Assembly: GCA_029624735.1 (NCBI GenBank)
Contig: JARSSM010000020.1
Coordinates: forward strand, 62,001-126,000
DNA: 64,000 bases
DNA from: Defluviicoccus sp.
Lineage (GTDB): Bacteria > Pseudomonadota > Alphaproteobacteria > Rhodospirillales > Defluviicoccaceae
Direction: 5' to 3'
Shown in pieces: positions 1-8,207 of this stretch. Position 1 is the first letter of the stretch. The number at the start of each line of letters is the position of its first letter. The position numbers and the translations under genes are program-made. The notes beneath the pieces were generated by a model. The model worked only from the letters and a program-made list of their open reading frames with translations. It ran no database searches and was not told the DNA's origin.

Positions 1-1
1 G

Positions 2-319
2 CGCGGCCAAGCGACCGAGTCCCTCGTGCACGCGCAGGCGGTGGGCGAGCACATCACGACCTTGGGCGGCCATCCATCGCTTGGTATTGGCAAGCTCTTG
101 GAGAGCGAGCAGCATGATATCGCTGGCATCCTCCGCGAGCTGCTGGACCATGAGCGAATGGCGCTCGGCCTCTACCGCAAGCTCCTGGCGCTGGTCGAGG
201 GACGCGACGTCGTAATCGAGGAGTATGCGCGGCAGATGATCGCGGCGGAGTCGCACGACATCAGCGAGGTCGACAAGATGCTGCGCGCGCCCGGCGCCCT
301 GCAACCGTTCGCTGGCTAG
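2..319 (+). CDS. Ferritin-like domain protein, 5' end missing
   Basis: The reading frame is open from the first bases of the window, so this is the C-terminal part (about 105 residues) of a gene that begins upstream. Visible are two helix-like stretches with ferritin-type carboxylate and histidine ligands: 'ESLVHAQAVGEH' followed by 'LGGHP', and 'LLDHERMALGLYRKLL' with 'AAESHDISEVDKML'. That pattern matches bacterioferritin/Dps-like four-helix proteins that bind a di-iron centre. The fold is well supported; whether it stores iron, protects DNA or is another ferritin-like enzyme cannot be told without the N-terminus. The stop is followed by a 54-base gap to fliL. Confidence 0.7.
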   Translation, partial: RGQATESLVHAQAVGEHITTLGGHPSLGIGKLLESEQHDIAGILRELLDHERMALGLYRKLLALVEGRDVVIEEYARQMIAAESHDISEVDKMLRAPGALQPFAG

Positions 320-373
320 GGCGGCAGGATCATCGTGACGGCCGAACCGCAGCGGCGATCGCGGTAGAGTTAC

Positions 374-877
374 GTGGAGGACGCTGTTTCCGAACAGGCG
401 GCGCCGGCAGCCGGCCGGCTCGCTTCCTTGCGGACCTTAGCCGGTCGGTTGCGCGCGTCGCCCAAACTGCGCTGGGCGGCGATCGGGGCGGTGGTGCTTG
501 CCCTCTTCGCCGCGGGTCTCGGCGTGTTCCTCACCGGGGAGGACCGCAGCGCGGTGACGATCGAGCTCGGCGGGCCAAACGTATATTACCCGCTGCCGGA
601 GTTCATGGCCGATCTCAAACCGCAAGGCGGGCGCACACGCCATGTTCGGCTTGCGATTGTCCTTCAGGTGCCGCAGGCGCGCGTCGCCGCCATCGAGGCG
701 AAGCAGGTCGAGATCCTGGCCGCCATCCAGGCCCATCTGCGCGACCAGGAGCACAAGAGCCTCATCGGCACTGCCGGCGCCGAGCGGCTGCGGATCGAGC
801 TGCGCGATACGATCAACCACGAGTTGGGCGGAACCGACGTGCGCGTGGTCCTGTTCACTCATTTCCTGCTCGACTGA
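374..877 (+). CDS. fliL: Flagellar basal body-associated protein FliL
   Basis: A 167-residue protein with a short cytoplasmic N-terminus, one membrane segment at about residues 34-54 and a periplasmic domain. The periplasmic part has the FliL signature 'YYPLPEFMADL' followed by a helix/strand region ending in 'VVLFTHFLLD', where family members end in a similar FTDF-type motif. FliL sits around the stator and modulates flagellar torque. The start is GTG with a weak ribosome binding site. No other flagellar gene is in the window, so it is detached from a flagellar operon unless one lies upstream. The stop lies 6 bases from the end of the convergent znuA. Confidence 0.8.
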   Translation: MEDAVSEQAAPAAGRLASLRTLAGRLRASPKLRWAAIGAVVLALFAAGLGVFLTGEDRSAVTIELGGPNVYYPLPEFMADLKPQGGRTRHVRLAIVLQVPQARVAAIEAKQVEILAAIQAHLRDQEHKSLIGTAGAERLRIELRDTINHELGGTDVRVVLFTHFLLD

Positions 878-883
878 CGGTTT

Positions 884-1891
884 TCAACCCAGACAGGCAA
901 CCAGCGACCGCGCGAGGCCATCGAGCAGCGTGAAGTAGGCGTCCGGTCCGGGACTGAGGTCGGCCCCCAGCGGATCGAGGAGGCCGGTGTGCGCACCCGT
1001 GCCCTCGACGACCGTCGCCATGATTGCGGGCGGAAACTGTGGTTCGGCAAAGACGCAAGCGGTACCGGTTGCCGTGATCTTGGCGCGGATTTCGGCGATC
1101 CGCTTGGCGCTCACCGGCCGATCGGGATCAAGGGTGATCGCACCGGCGGGGCTCAACCCGTAGCGCGTCTCAAGGTACTGGTACGCGTCATGATAAACGA
1201 TGTACGGCCGGCCTTTAAGCGGTGCCAGTTGGCTCGCGAGCGCGCTGTCGAGCGCCCCGAGCCGGGCCTTGAGAGTGGCGGCGTTACGGTGGAAGGTTGC
1301 GGCATCGGCCGGCCGGGCTTGCGCGAGCGCGACTGCGATCGCGTCGACCATGGCCTGCGCATTCGCTGGATCGAGCCACAAGTGCGGGTCGCGGCTTTCG
1401 TCCGCCCCGTCGTGGTCATGGTCTTGGTCGTGGTCATGATCATGATCGTGGTCCCCTTTGCCGGCGGCGTGGTGCGCATCGTCGTGCGCATCGCCGTGCG
1501 CGTGGCGCTCCCAGGCGCCGCTTTCGCGGATCGGCAGCAAGCGCACGCCGGCGGCGTCGCTCAGCGCGACCCGCACGGATGAGCGCGGCAGCGCCGCAAT
1601 CGGCTTGGCAAGAAAGCCTTCGAGTGCGGGGCCGATCCAGAACACCGCATCTGCCTGTGCCAGTGCGTGCGCGTCCGAAGGCTTAAGCGTATAGGTGTGC
1701 GGCGACTGCCCGCCTTCGAGCAGCAGCTTCGGGGTGCCCACGCCAGCCATCACGCCCGCGACCAGGGCATGGAGTGGCTTGATGCTGACGACGACGCTGC
1801 CTGCCTCGGCAGCTTGGCTCCAGGCCGGCACGAACACGGTGGCGCAAGCGAGCAGGACCACGCCGGCGCGAATGACGGTTTTGCGGATCAT
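884..1891 (-). CDS. znuA: Zinc ABC transporter substrate-binding protein
   Basis: A 335-residue periplasmic protein with a signal peptide (residues 1-28, ending near 'SQAAEA'). It has the ZnuA/cluster 9 layout: metal-ligand histidines in 'PHTYTLKPSDAH', 'DPHLWLDP' and 'VYHDAYQYLE', and a late aspartate near 'GPDAYFTLL'. Between the first two lies the long His/Asp-rich loop typical of zinc rather than manganese receptors (about residues 128-165), encoded by a CAT/GAT-rich stretch at about 1405-1500. It should capture Zn2+ in the periplasm for ZnuBC. It diverges from zur across a perfect palindrome, so zinc repression is expected. The permease gene znuB is not in the window. Confidence 0.93.
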   Translation of the reverse strand: MIRKTVIRAGVVLLACATVFVPAWSQAAEAGSVVVSIKPLHALVAGVMAGVGTPKLLLEGGQSPHTYTLKPSDAHALAQADAVFWIGPALEGFLAKPIAALPRSSVRVALSDAAGVRLLPIRESGAWERHAHGDAHDDAHHAAGKGDHDHDHDHDQDHDHDGADESRDPHLWLDPANAQAMVDAIAVALAQARPADAATFHRNAATLKARLGALDSALASQLAPLKGRPYIVYHDAYQYLETRYGLSPAGAITLDPDRPVSAKRIAEIRAKITATGTACVFAEPQFPPAIMATVVEGTGAHTGLLDPLGADLSPGPDAYFTLLDGLARSLVACLG

Positions 1892-1920
1892 CGATGTCCC
1901 CTAAGATCTCTTGTGCCTAT

Positions 1921-1937
1921 ATGTTATACTATAACAT
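1921..1937. promoter_or_regulatory. Probable Zur operator between znuA and zur
   Basis: ATGTTATACTATAACAT is a perfect 17-bp palindrome about one central base. It lies 30 bases upstream of znuA (minus) and 25 bases upstream of zur (plus). Its AT-rich core with GTTATA/TATAAC arms resembles known Zur boxes. The position between divergent znuA and zur makes shared zinc-dependent repression the simplest reading. Confidence 0.8.
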
Positions 1938-1961
1938 GGCTGCTGCCGCGAGGATATCGTC

Positions 1962-2501
1962 TTGAGCGATCCGCCATTGTTTCTCGCTGCTGACCACGAC
2001 CACCGCATTTGCGCGCGTGCGATCCTTGCCCATGCTGAGGGGGTGTGCCGCACGCGGGGGACGCGCCTGACTGAGCAGCGAAGACGTGTTCTGGAGATCG
2101 TCGCCAGCAGCCATGCGGCGATCGGCGCCTATGCCATCATGGATCGGCTTAAGGAGGGCGGCGGGCGTCCGGCGCCGATTGCCGTCTACCGTGCGCTCGA
2201 CTTCCTGATCGCCAACAGCCTCGTCCACCGCATCGCCAGCCGCAATGCCTACGTCGCCTGTACGCACTTGGGCCCCCATCATGGCAGCCAGTTTCTCATC
2301 TGCCGGCGCTGCGGCACCGTCGGCGAGATGACGAGCGAGGGAGTCTGGCAGGCGCTCGTCGGCGCCGCGGCGGGGGCGGGCTTTTCGGTCGTCGCGCCGG
2401 TGATCGAAGTCGAGGGCGAGTGCGCGGCCTGCCATGCGGCAGCGACAGCGGCCGCGGCTGCTCCAGACGGCGCAGCAGCCGACACCGTGGCCGGGGCGTA
2501 G
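1962..2501 (+). CDS. zur: Fur-family zinc-responsive regulator Zur
   Basis: A 179-residue Fur-superfamily protein. The N-terminal winged helix covers about residues 25-95 ('GTRLTEQRRRVLEIV', 'AIGAYAIMDRL', 'APIAVYRALDFL'). The dimerisation/metal domain follows, with 'CTHLGPHHGSQFLICRRCG' and a second CxxC in 'GECAACH', which together build the structural zinc site and the histidine-rich sensing site. Zur is preferred over Fur because of the context: divergent from znuA, 6 bases before znuC, palindrome upstream. The start is TTG, preceded by GAGG. The C-terminal tail is alanine-rich and probably disordered. Confidence 0.9.
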   Translation: MSDPPLFLAADHDHRICARAILAHAEGVCRTRGTRLTEQRRRVLEIVASSHAAIGAYAIMDRLKEGGGRPAPIAVYRALDFLIANSLVHRIASRNAYVACTHLGPHHGSQFLICRRCGTVGEMTSEGVWQALVGAAAGAGFSVVAPVIEVEGECAACHAAATAAAAAPDGAAADTVAGA

Positions 2502-2507
2502 CAGGAC

Positions 2508-3299
2508 ATGCAGCCCACCCACGCACCAGCAGCGGGGCCCGCTCTCATCGAGAGCCGCCAGCTCATGCTGACGCGGGGGCGGCTCCTGATCCTCGACCGC
2601 ATCGACATTGCCGTCCGGGCGGGCGAGATCGTCACCATCATCGGTCCAAACGGCGCAGGCAAGACGACGCTGCTGAAGGTCCTGCTCGGCCTCATTGCGC
2701 CCGATGGGGGTGAAGTGATCCGCCGCAGCGGCCTCAAGGTCGGCTATCTGCCGCAGCGCTTGCAGCTCGATCCGGTGCTGCCGATGAGCGTCGAGCGGTT
2801 GATGACGCTGACCGCACGCCGGCCGCGCCCGGCGGTGATCGCGGCGTTGGCGGAAACGGGCGTTGCCGATCTGGTCGATGCCGCGGTCCATTCGCTCTCG
2901 GGCGGGGAGCTGCAACGCGTGCTGCTGGCACGTGCGCTTGCCGCTACGCCCGACCTGCTGGTACTGGACGAGCCGGTCCAGGGGGTGGACTTCACCGGCG
3001 AGGCGGCGCTCTACGAGCTGATCTCGTCCTTGCGCCGCAACCGGGGCTGTGGCGTGCTGATGGTCTCACACGATCTCCACCTGGTTATGGCGGCTACCGA
3101 CCGTGTTGTGTGCCTCAATCACCACGTCTGCTGTGCGGGCTCGGGCGAGGCAGTGAGCCGCCATCCCGAATATGCACGTCTGTTCGGGCCGCGGGCGGCG
3201 CACGCACTTGCCATCTACACCCATCACCACGATCATCGCCACGATGCCCACGGGCGTGTGGTCGTCGCCGATGAGGCTGCCACCGACAAGAACGCCTGA
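2508..3299 (+). CDS. znuC: Zinc ABC transporter ATP-binding protein
   Basis: A 263-residue ABC ATPase with Walker A 'GPNGAGKTT', signature 'LSGGELQRV', Walker B 'LLVLDEP' and the H-loop 'MVSHDLH'. The C-terminal tail is histidine-rich ('THHHDHRHDAHG'), a feature shared by many ZnuC proteins. It begins 6 bases after zur, so the two are cotranscribed. The next gene is on the other strand, so the expected znuB permease does not follow. The subunit must work with a permease encoded elsewhere, or the system is incomplete. Confidence 0.92.
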   Translation: MQPTHAPAAGPALIESRQLMLTRGRLLILDRIDIAVRAGEIVTIIGPNGAGKTTLLKVLLGLIAPDGGEVIRRSGLKVGYLPQRLQLDPVLPMSVERLMTLTARRPRPAVIAALAETGVADLVDAAVHSLSGGELQRVLLARALAATPDLLVLDEPVQGVDFTGEAALYELISSLRRNRGCGVLMVSHDLHLVMAATDRVVCLNHHVCCAGSGEAVSRHPEYARLFGPRAAHALAIYTHHHDHRHDAHGRVVVADEAATDKNA

Positions 3300-3365
3300 C
3301 GCGCGTCCGAACTGGTTGCGCGCTGCAGCGCTCGCCGCCGACGCCAAACGATTGGCCGCTGATCG

Positions 3366-3396
3366 CAAAACAGGGGGGAGCGGTTACGCCCCCCCC
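3366..3396 (-). terminator. Intrinsic terminator of the TRAP gene (possibly bidirectional)
   Basis: GGGGGG at 3373-3378 pairs with CCCCCC at 3391-3396, and inner GCG/CGC closes a 4-base loop. Read on the minus strand the hairpin is followed by TGTTTT, a terminator-like tail downstream of the TRAP gene that stops at 3442. On the plus strand there is no U-run, so termination of znuC there is less certain. Confidence 0.55.
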
Positions 3397-3441
3397 GTTA
3401 AAGGTCAAGCCGATGTGGGTAACCGGCTGCAGGTTCGTGCG

Positions 3442-4548
<1,107 letters not shown>

Positions 4549-4816
4549 TCACTGTTCACATGCTGGAGGCGGCACCAGTTGGCGTGCGGCAGCCGCACAA
4601 AGTTCGATCGTTCCGCCGCACTTCCTCCAGCTGCATCAAGCACTGTATATAAAGGGCTTTCGCGGCTGAGAAAACACCGACTGTTGCGGTCCCGTTCTGA
4701 CTTGCGCAAATCGCCCGGTCGCCGCCGCGGTTTGCGCGCCGCGGGCGCGCGTGCTACTTCCCGCCATCGCGGACCGTCCCTGAAGGCCGCCCCTTTCGTG
4801 ACAAGGAGACACGCTT

Positions 4817-5329
4817 GTGCTTGAACGCCCGATTGAGCGTCTGATTTTCGCCAGCCGCTGGATCATGGCACCGTTCTACCTGGGGCTTGCGGCAACGCTG
4901 GTGCTGCTGTTGGTCAAGTTCGCCCTGCACCTCATCGAAGCGGTCCCGGCGCTGCTCGGCATGAGCGATTCCGACCTTATCCTGGTGATCTTGTCGTTGA
5001 TTGACCTGTGCCTGGTCGGCAACCTGCTCATCATTGTGATGTTCTCCGGCTATGAGAACTTCGTCTCCAAGCTCGATGCCCGGGAGCACCCGGACTGGCC
5101 GGAATGGATCAGCAAGATCGACTTCGGCGGCCTGAAGTTGAAGCTGGTTGCCTCGATCGTCGCCATTTCGGCGATCACGCTGCTGAAGTCGTTCATGGAC
5201 GTCAACAAGGTGACGCCGGAGCAGCTCAAGTGGCAGGTCATCGTGCATTTGACCTTCGTGGTGTCGGGCGTGCTTCTGGCCCTCATGGATTGGTTGGCGG
5301 ACCGCTCTCACACCGGCGAGGGGCACTAA
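4817..5329 (+). CDS. UPF0114 (YqhA-like) inner-membrane protein
   Basis: A 170-residue membrane protein that begins 'MLERPIERLIFASRW' and has four hydrophobic segments, with the conserved 'FSGYENFVSKLD' stretch after the second. This is the pattern of the UPF0114/YqhA family (TIGR00645), whose function is not established. The start is GTG, 10 bases after AAGGAG. It ends 16 bases before ccmA on the same strand, so it may be transcribed with the ccm operon, though nothing links it functionally to cytochrome c biogenesis. Confidence 0.85.
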   Translation: MLERPIERLIFASRWIMAPFYLGLAATLVLLLVKFALHLIEAVPALLGMSDSDLILVILSLIDLCLVGNLLIIVMFSGYENFVSKLDAREHPDWPEWISKIDFGGLKLKLVASIVAISAITLLKSFMDVNKVTPEQLKWQVIVHLTFVVSGVLLALMDWLADRSHTGEGH

Positions 5330-5345
5330 GCGAGAGGCGGCGGGC

Positions 5346-6029
5346 ATGACTGCCTCGTCGCTCGCAGCTTTGCCCGACCAGCTCCCGGACGCGCGCGCAG
5401 TATTTGCGGGCCGCGGGCTTGCCTGCGAGCGGGGCGGCCGGCGGGTGTTTCACGGCCTTTCGTTCATGGTCTGCGCCGGTGAGGCCCTGGTGCTTGTCGG
5501 CCGCAACGGCAGCGGCAAGTCGAGCCTGTTGCGGTTGATGGCGGGCTTGAGCCGGCCGGCGCAGGGATCGCTGACCTGGAACGCGGGCGACATTGCGGAC
5601 GACAGCGAAGCGCACCACGGCCGACTGCACCTGATCGGGCATCAAGACGCGATCAAGCCGGCGCTCACAGTGAAGGAGAACCTCGGCTTTTGGGCGCGCT
5701 ACCGTGGCGCCGGCCCATGTGCCTCAGCCCGCATCGCCGATGCGCTGCGCGCGTTCGCCCTTGAGCGCCTGGCCGAGCTGCCGGCGCGCTACCTCTCGCA
5801 AGGGCAGCGGCGGCGGCTCTCCCTTTGCCGCCTGCTGGCGAGCCCGGCCCAGCTCTGGCTCCTGGATGAACCGCGCGCCGGCCTCGATCGCGCCGCGAGC
5901 GCGAGCCTCGATGCCGCCCTCGCCCACCATCGGGCCGCGGGCGGGATCGCTGTCGTGGTGCTTCACGCAGAGGATCATCCGCCAGAAGCACGGGTGCTCG
6001 ATTTCGATGCCGTCAAGGCGGGTGGGTGA
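5346..6029 (+). CDS. ccmA: Heme exporter ATP-binding protein CcmA
   Basis: A 227-residue ABC ATPase: Walker A 'GRNGSGKSS' (residues 52-60), signature region 'LSQGQRRRLSLCRLL', Walker B 'LWLLDEP' and an H-loop-like 'VVLHAEDH'. With CcmB, CcmC and CcmD it forms the ABC complex that releases heme-loaded CcmE in cytochrome c maturation System I. It opens an uninterrupted ccmABCDEFGHI operon. The short length is typical for CcmA. Confidence 0.93.
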   Translation: MTASSLAALPDQLPDARAVFAGRGLACERGGRRVFHGLSFMVCAGEALVLVGRNGSGKSSLLRLMAGLSRPAQGSLTWNAGDIADDSEAHHGRLHLIGHQDAIKPALTVKENLGFWARYRGAGPCASARIADALRAFALERLAELPARYLSQGQRRRLSLCRLLASPAQLWLLDEPRAGLDRAASASLDAALAHHRAAGGIAVVVLHAEDHPPEARVLDFDAVKAGG

Positions 6030-6039
6030 GGGCCGGACC

Positions 6040-6708
6040 ATGCTAGCGGCCATCGGCGCGATCATCGGCCGTGACCTGCGCCTGGCCCTGCGCCAGGGCT
6101 TGGACAGCCTGTTGGCGGTGGTCTTTTTCGTGCTCGCCTGCGTTCTGTTCCCGTTCGGCGTCGGCCCGGCGCCGGAGACACTCGCCCGCATTGCCGCCGG
6201 CGTCTTGTGGGTGGCAGCCCTCCTGGCGGCGCTGTTGTCGCTCGAGCGCCTGTTCCAGGCCGACTACGAGGATGGCTCGCTCGATCTGCTGGCGCTCGGC
6301 CCGGCGCCGCTGCCGGCCATCGCCGCCGCCAAGATCGCCGCTCACTGGCTGACGACGGCTGTGCCGTTGATCGCCGCCGCACCCGTGCTGGCGCTGATCT
6401 TGAACCTGCCGCCTGCGGCATTCAGCTCGCTCGTGCTGGCGCTCGTATTGGGCACGCCCACGCTCAGCCTGATCGGCGGCGTCGGCGCCGCGCTCGTTCT
6501 CGGCGCCCGCCGTGGCGGGGTGCTGCTGGCGCTCCTGGTCCTGCCGCTCTACATCCCGGTCCTGATCTTTGGCGTTGCCGCCGTCGGCGCGAGCCAAATC
6601 GGCTTGGCCGCCCAGCCGCACCTCTTTATGCTGACGGCCCTGCTGCTGGTGGCGCTGGTGCTGGCGCCGTGGGCCGCGGGAGCGGCCTTGCGCCAAGCGC
6701 TCGACTGA
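6040..6708 (+). CDS. ccmB: Heme exporter permease CcmB
   Basis: A 222-residue membrane protein with about six hydrophobic segments, starting 'MLAAIGAIIGRDLRLALRQG', which is the normal CcmB N-terminus. I place the start at the ATG at 6040, 10 bases after the ccmA stop; the frame is open further upstream but that part overlaps ccmA and would be abnormal for the family. It partners CcmA in the CcmABCD complex. About 100 bases separate it from ccmC, the largest gap in the operon. Confidence 0.92.
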   Translation: MLAAIGAIIGRDLRLALRQGLDSLLAVVFFVLACVLFPFGVGPAPETLARIAAGVLWVAALLAALLSLERLFQADYEDGSLDLLALGPAPLPAIAAAKIAAHWLTTAVPLIAAAPVLALILNLPPAAFSSLVLALVLGTPTLSLIGGVGAALVLGARRGGVLLALLVLPLYIPVLIFGVAAVGASQIGLAAQPHLFMLTALLLVALVLAPWAAGAALRQALD

Positions 6709-6810
6709 CATGCCGGCGCGCGCGGGCGCTTCTTGAGGACAGTCAAGGACGATCGCCCCGGCATCGTTGCAGGATGAGCGAGGGCCGGTTGCGGGCTTGC
6801 GGGAGAGCGG

Positions 6811-7530
6811 ATGCGTGCGCTTGTCAATCCCACTTTCGTGATGCGTTGGAGCACGCGCGCGGCGCCATGGCTGGGCGGCCTGACACTGCTGCTCGTCGCG
6901 GCCGGGCTTTACTTGGCGCTGATCGCCTCGCCGCCCGATTACCAGCAGGGCGATAGCGTGCGCATCATGTATGTCCATGTCCCGGCGGCATGGATGGCGC
7001 TGTTCTGCTACACGTGCATGGCCGCCGCCTCGGCGGCAGGGCTGGTCTGGCGCTCGCCCATCGCTGATCTCGCAGCACAAGCGACCGCCCCGGTCGGCGC
7101 TGCCTTCACCTTCATCGCACTCGTCACCGGCTCCCTGTGGGGCAAGCCGATGTGGGGCACCTGGTGGGTGTGGGACGCGCGGCTGACCTCGGTCCTGATC
7201 CTGCAGTTCCTCTACTTCGGCTTCATCGCACTCTCGCACGCCTTCGACGATCCGGCCCGCGGCCAGCGGGCGGCGGCAGTGCTGGCACTGGTCGGCTTCG
7301 TCAACGTGCCGATCATCAAATTCTCCGTCGACTGGTGGAGCACGCTGCACCAGCCGGCCAGCGTCGTTCGCCTCGACGGTCCGTCGATCCATCCCAGCAT
7401 GCTGGCGCCGCTCCTGGTGATGGCGATCGCGTTCACCTGCTATTACGTCTGGCTGCTGCTGGTCCGCCTGCAAAGCGAGATCCTGAACGGCAAGATCCGC
7501 GCGCTGCGCCTGCGCCAGGCGCACGGCTAG
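6811..7530 (+). CDS. ccmC: Heme-handling membrane protein CcmC
   Basis: A 239-residue six-helix membrane protein carrying the tryptophan-rich heme-handling motif 'WGTWWVWDARLTS' in the periplasmic loop, plus flanking histidines (for example 'MYVHVPAAW' and 'STLHQPAS') that would ligate heme. CcmC attaches heme covalently to CcmE. The start is ATG after GGGAGAG. It is followed 9 bases later by ccmD. Confidence 0.94.
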   Translation: MRALVNPTFVMRWSTRAAPWLGGLTLLLVAAGLYLALIASPPDYQQGDSVRIMYVHVPAAWMALFCYTCMAAASAAGLVWRSPIADLAAQATAPVGAAFTFIALVTGSLWGKPMWGTWWVWDARLTSVLILQFLYFGFIALSHAFDDPARGQRAAAVLALVGFVNVPIIKFSVDWWSTLHQPASVVRLDGPSIHPSMLAPLLVMAIAFTCYYVWLLLVRLQSEILNGKIRALRLRQAHG

Positions 7531-7539
7531 GCCCGATCG

Positions 7540-7719
7540 ATGAACGCCGAGCCCGCCCTGTTCGATTTCGGCACCTACGCGGTCTTTGTGTGGAGCGCGT
7601 TTGCTGTCGCGACGGTGGTCCTGATTGCGCTCGTGGTGACCAGCCTGCGCAGCCTGCGCCAGCGGCAATCCCTGCTGGCGCGGCTGGGGCGACAGCTCGA
7701 CGCGGATGCCGACCGATGA
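7540..7719 (+). CDS. ccmD: Cytochrome c maturation protein CcmD
   Basis: A 59-residue single-span protein beginning 'MNAEPALFDFGTYAVFVWSA', with one hydrophobic helix (about residues 12-35) and a basic cytoplasmic tail. Size, topology and the aromatic 'YAVFVWSAF' patch fit CcmD, the small subunit that helps release holo-CcmE from CcmC. It is bracketed by ccmC (9 bases upstream) and ccmE, whose ATG overlaps its stop (ATGA). Assignment rests mainly on topology and position. Confidence 0.85.
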   Translation: MNAEPALFDFGTYAVFVWSAFAVATVVLIALVVTSLRSLRQRQSLLARLGRQLDADADR

Positions 7720-8207
7720 AGCCCAAGCATCGGCGCCTCACGTTTGTCATCATCGGCGTTGCGCTTCTGGCCGGGGCGGCGGCGCTGGTCTTGAGCGCGT
7801 CACGGGAGTCGCTCGTGTTCTTCCAGACGCCGAGCGAGATCGTCGCCAAGGCACCGGCACCCGACCGGCGGCTTCGCATCGGCGGCCTGGTCGAAGAGGG
7901 CAGCGTCGATCGTGCGGCCGGCGGCACCGTCCGCTTCCGCGTGACCGATGGGGCGGCGACGGTGCCGGTCAGCTACGTCGGCATCCTGCCGGACCTGTTC
8001 CGCGAGGGCCAGGGCGTGGTCGCCGAGGGCCGGCTTGAACACGGCGTGTTCCTCGCCGATCAGGTGCTGGCCAAGCACGACGAGAAGTACATGCCGCCTG
8101 AAGCGGCTGAGTCGCTCAAACGGTCCGGTTACTGGCAGCACATGCAAGATCAGATAAAGGGATCGAAAACCGGATCAGCCCCGGCCACGGGGAGCGGCGG
8201 ACAATGA
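7716..8207 (+). CDS. ccmE: Heme chaperone CcmE
   Basis: A 163-residue protein with an N-terminal membrane anchor (residues 8-28) and an OB-fold periplasmic domain. The HxxxY motif 'HDEKY' puts the covalent heme ligand at His121 and the axial Tyr at 125. The start is the ATG that overlaps the ccmD stop; longer versions of this frame run back over ccmC and ccmD and are not credible. The tail after residue 140 is low-complexity. It passes heme from CcmC to the CcmF/H/I ligation complex. Confidence 0.94.
   Translation: MKPKHRRLTFVIIGVALLAGAAALVLSASRESLVFFQTPSEIVAKAPAPDRRLRIGGLVEEGSVDRAAGGTVRFRVTDGAATVPVSYVGILPDLFREGQGVVAEGRLEHGVFLADQVLAKHDEKYMPPEAAESLKRSGYWQHMQDQIKGSKTGSAPATGSGGQ

Noticed and set aside
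1405..1500. CAT/GAT-rich simple repeat that could be taken for a satellite
   Set aside because: It encodes the His/Asp-rich loop of ZnuA, so it is explained by coding.
6043..7668. A 541-residue open frame opposite ccmB-ccmD
   Set aside because: Low-complexity Gln/Arg/Asp-rich translation typical of antisense frames; the plus-strand ccm genes are unambiguous.
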